In this document: positions 62,482 through 64,000 of the stretch, piece by piece
How the letters are laid out: every line of letters starts with the position of its first letter
Position numbering within the stretch: the stretch's first letter is position 1
From: Amphiduros pacificus
Taxonomy: Eukaryota > Annelida > Polychaeta > Phyllodocida > Hesionidae
Length of the DNA: 64,000 nt
Assembly: GCA_949316495.1 (NCBI GenBank)
Contig: OX439004.1
Coordinates: forward strand, 16,156,536-16,220,535
Direction of reading: 5' to 3'
Notes under the pieces: generated by a model
What the model was told of the DNA's origin: nothing
Seen by the model: the letters and a program-made list of their open reading frames with translations, nothing else
The model's database searches: none
Translations under genes and position numbers: made by a program

Positions 62482-63020
62482 CTATGATAGGCATTTGTAA
62501 TGAGGTTTTTGGCACAGTTTCTGAGACCATTAGCAGGAAGACGGTGAAGGCGAGAAGTACCGAGATTCCACACGAGATCTTTTCACCAGCTTCCGGTGGG
62601 ATGCAGAACGAGACTAGCACCAGCACGGACAGCATGAAGCAAGGTATCATAATGTTGACAAAGTAATACATGATCCTTCTCTTCATGAAGAGAGTGGAAG
62701 TAACATACGGGTATCTGATGTCCGGGCAACAGGGCAGGATGTCCTCGCCCCATTGCACAGAGGTGTCCAAAACCTCCCACTCGCCATTCACCGTGTAGTC
62801 ATGCATCACCAGTTTGTCCGTGGAGTTGGTGATGTTCATTCTCTGGCTGTAATAAGCCCAGGCCCCTACTATGATGGGGCATTGTTGTTTATCAAAGGGG
62901 AAGTAGGTAATGTCCATATCACAGGTGGTGGAGAAGATTCCTCCAGGCTCCCAGTGCACATTCCCTGTGTACGTCACTGACACTCCCATCCGGTCAAAGT
63001 CGTGCACCATGTTCTCAGCA
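62482..63020 (-). CDS. Nicotinic acetylcholine receptor alpha-type subunit, internal exon (ligand-binding C-half, M1, M2, start of M3)
   Basis: Acceptor TATTTCAG ends at 63021; donor GTGAG begins at 62481. The exon starts with one base of a codon (probably the Asn of a LYN motif), then AEN and Met at 63010. Counting from that Met: Cys-loop C30 to C44 with 13 residues between (FPFD at 37-40), loop B Trp51, two N-glycosylation sequons (NIT, NST), vicinal cysteines C94-C95 that define alpha subunits, Tyr100, M1 at about 113-137, GEK at 142-144 before M2, M2 to about 166 with Leu at the gate and Glu at the outer ring, and PII at the end. The GEK and Glu rings predict cation selectivity. The aromatic two places before the vicinal cysteines is Leu92, which is unusual. 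Earlier exons lie outside the window. Confidence 0.97.
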
Positions 63021-64000
63021 CTGAAATATCACACACCCAGACAATGTTATACCTATTCGCTATTTAGGACAAGTGCATACGACATTTTGTTTACAATACA
63101 CATAATTTAGTATTATATTTCATATTTCAAGAAAATACTTCAATGTTAAAATGCTCATCAGATTTTATCACTCTTAAACATTTACAAATACAATATATGA
63201 ACTTTATTTATTCACACAAACGTGCTTTCAGATTTGGTGAGAGATATAATGCTTGCGACAGAGACATAACTCTCTACCCTTTATAAAGAGGAGCTGATGT
63301 AGTATGGTGTGTATCCCTTCCAGTTAATTCAACTGGCGTGAGAAGCAGGCATTTTACCATTGAGTTATCCTTCCCCGTTAACGAGGTATAATCTTTGAAG
63401 AACATACATGTTTACATTGACAATATAAAAAATTGAAATACTGCCTGAAATATCAACACTGGTATCACTGACAATTTAAAGAATGCAAAACAGTTTGCTG
63501 TGTTCACTTGTTATTGCTCTGTCCATAAATTATTAACCGATTAAAAAGATTCTGTTTTATTTCACTTATTTTCACATAGTCATTTTCATCGAATATGACT
63601 ATAAAACAGCCAGAAAATGAGTCTTGTTTCTAATTGCCCTACTATTTTGGGGGGATGGAATGATTGCAATAATCCATCTTATTAACCAAATACAACCAAA
63701 CCTTAGTTTATCAGGTTGAGAATAATAACACCTCCCACTCTAGCCATAAAAAATGATTAGAAACAGGACCTAATATATTTATATGGCATCATCATGAGTG
63801 ACATTTCGCTGATACCAGGGAATCATATTACGGGAGTTAGAGGCTGCTTTAAGCTCCTCTTACGTATTTCACATGAGACATTTTATCTCAGATATTCTAA
63901 ATGCTACACTTAATTATACCTGAAGATGAAATAAGTTTGTGTTTACCATTTATTAACACATCTTAGTGTTACCATTTCAACAAGAGATCTGTTAAATTAG
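63021..64000 (-). other. Upstream intron of the receptor gene (partial)
   Basis: No further receptor exon was found: no WxPD, LYN or signal peptide is encoded on the minus strand here. It is AT-rich and contains one SINE-like relic. The acceptor at its left end is TATTTCAG. Confidence 0.7.
63311..63378 (-). mobile_element. tRNA-derived SINE head, relic
   Basis: On the minus strand ATAACTCAATGGTAAAATGC matches a box A and D-arm, CTGCTTCTCACGC resembles an anticodon arm, and CCAGTTGAATTAACTGG (63336-63320) forms a T-arm with a seven-base loop that has lost the canonical C. The acceptor arm does not close. A decayed SINE in the receptor intron is more likely than a tRNA gene. Confidence 0.45.

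Noticed and set aside
63311-63378. Functional tRNA gene
   Set aside because: Box A-like and T-arm features are present, but the acceptor stem does not pair and the T-loop lacks the canonical C.

Overview
The window looks like AT-rich, gene-poor nuclear DNA of an animal. A lophotrochozoan, most likely a mollusc, is my best guess, but this is inference. It rests on an intron-split Cys-loop receptor gene of the divergent alpha7/alpha9-like nicotinic type, tRNA-derived SINE-like fragments, and an unusually heavy load of minisatellites. No prokaryotic gene organisation, reverse transcriptase, integrase, capsid or transposase domain was recognised.

The only gene identified with confidence lies on the minus strand at the right end. 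It has two coding exons of a nicotinic acetylcholine receptor alpha-type subunit. Exon 63020-62482 carries the Cys-loop, loop B, vicinal cysteines, M1, M2 and the approach to M3. Exon 53907-53330 carries M3, a short cytoplasmic loop, M4 and the stop. The two join in phase across an 8.6 kb intron holding several tandem arrays. The N-terminal exons lie beyond base 64000. A second, tentative minus-strand gene fragment sits in a CpG-rich patch at 16.3-16.97 kb: two open segments with GT-AG borders and matching phase, encoding a Pro/Gly-rich peptide I do not recognise.

The rest is non-coding as far as I can read. From left to right come minisatellites with units of 10/12, 40, 30, 54, 35, 23, 27, 44, 20, 21 and 19 bp. 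The largest is a 4 kb, 23-bp array at 27.2-31.1 kb. Many are free of stop trinucleotides on one strand, so they create long but almost certainly spurious open frames. Between them are a MITE-like element bounded by TTAA, a near-perfect 143-bp hairpin abutting a 231-bp element with perfect 20-bp inverted ends, a microRNA-precursor-like hairpin, SINE-like relics, (AT)n and (CA/TA/TG)n microsatellites, and scattered CTCF-like, CRE and CACGTG motifs.

No clear new multi-gene system was found. The best leads are the receptor that lacks a canonical ligand-binding tyrosine, the candidate exons in the CpG-rich patch, the hairpin elements, and the higher-order structure of the 54-bp array.
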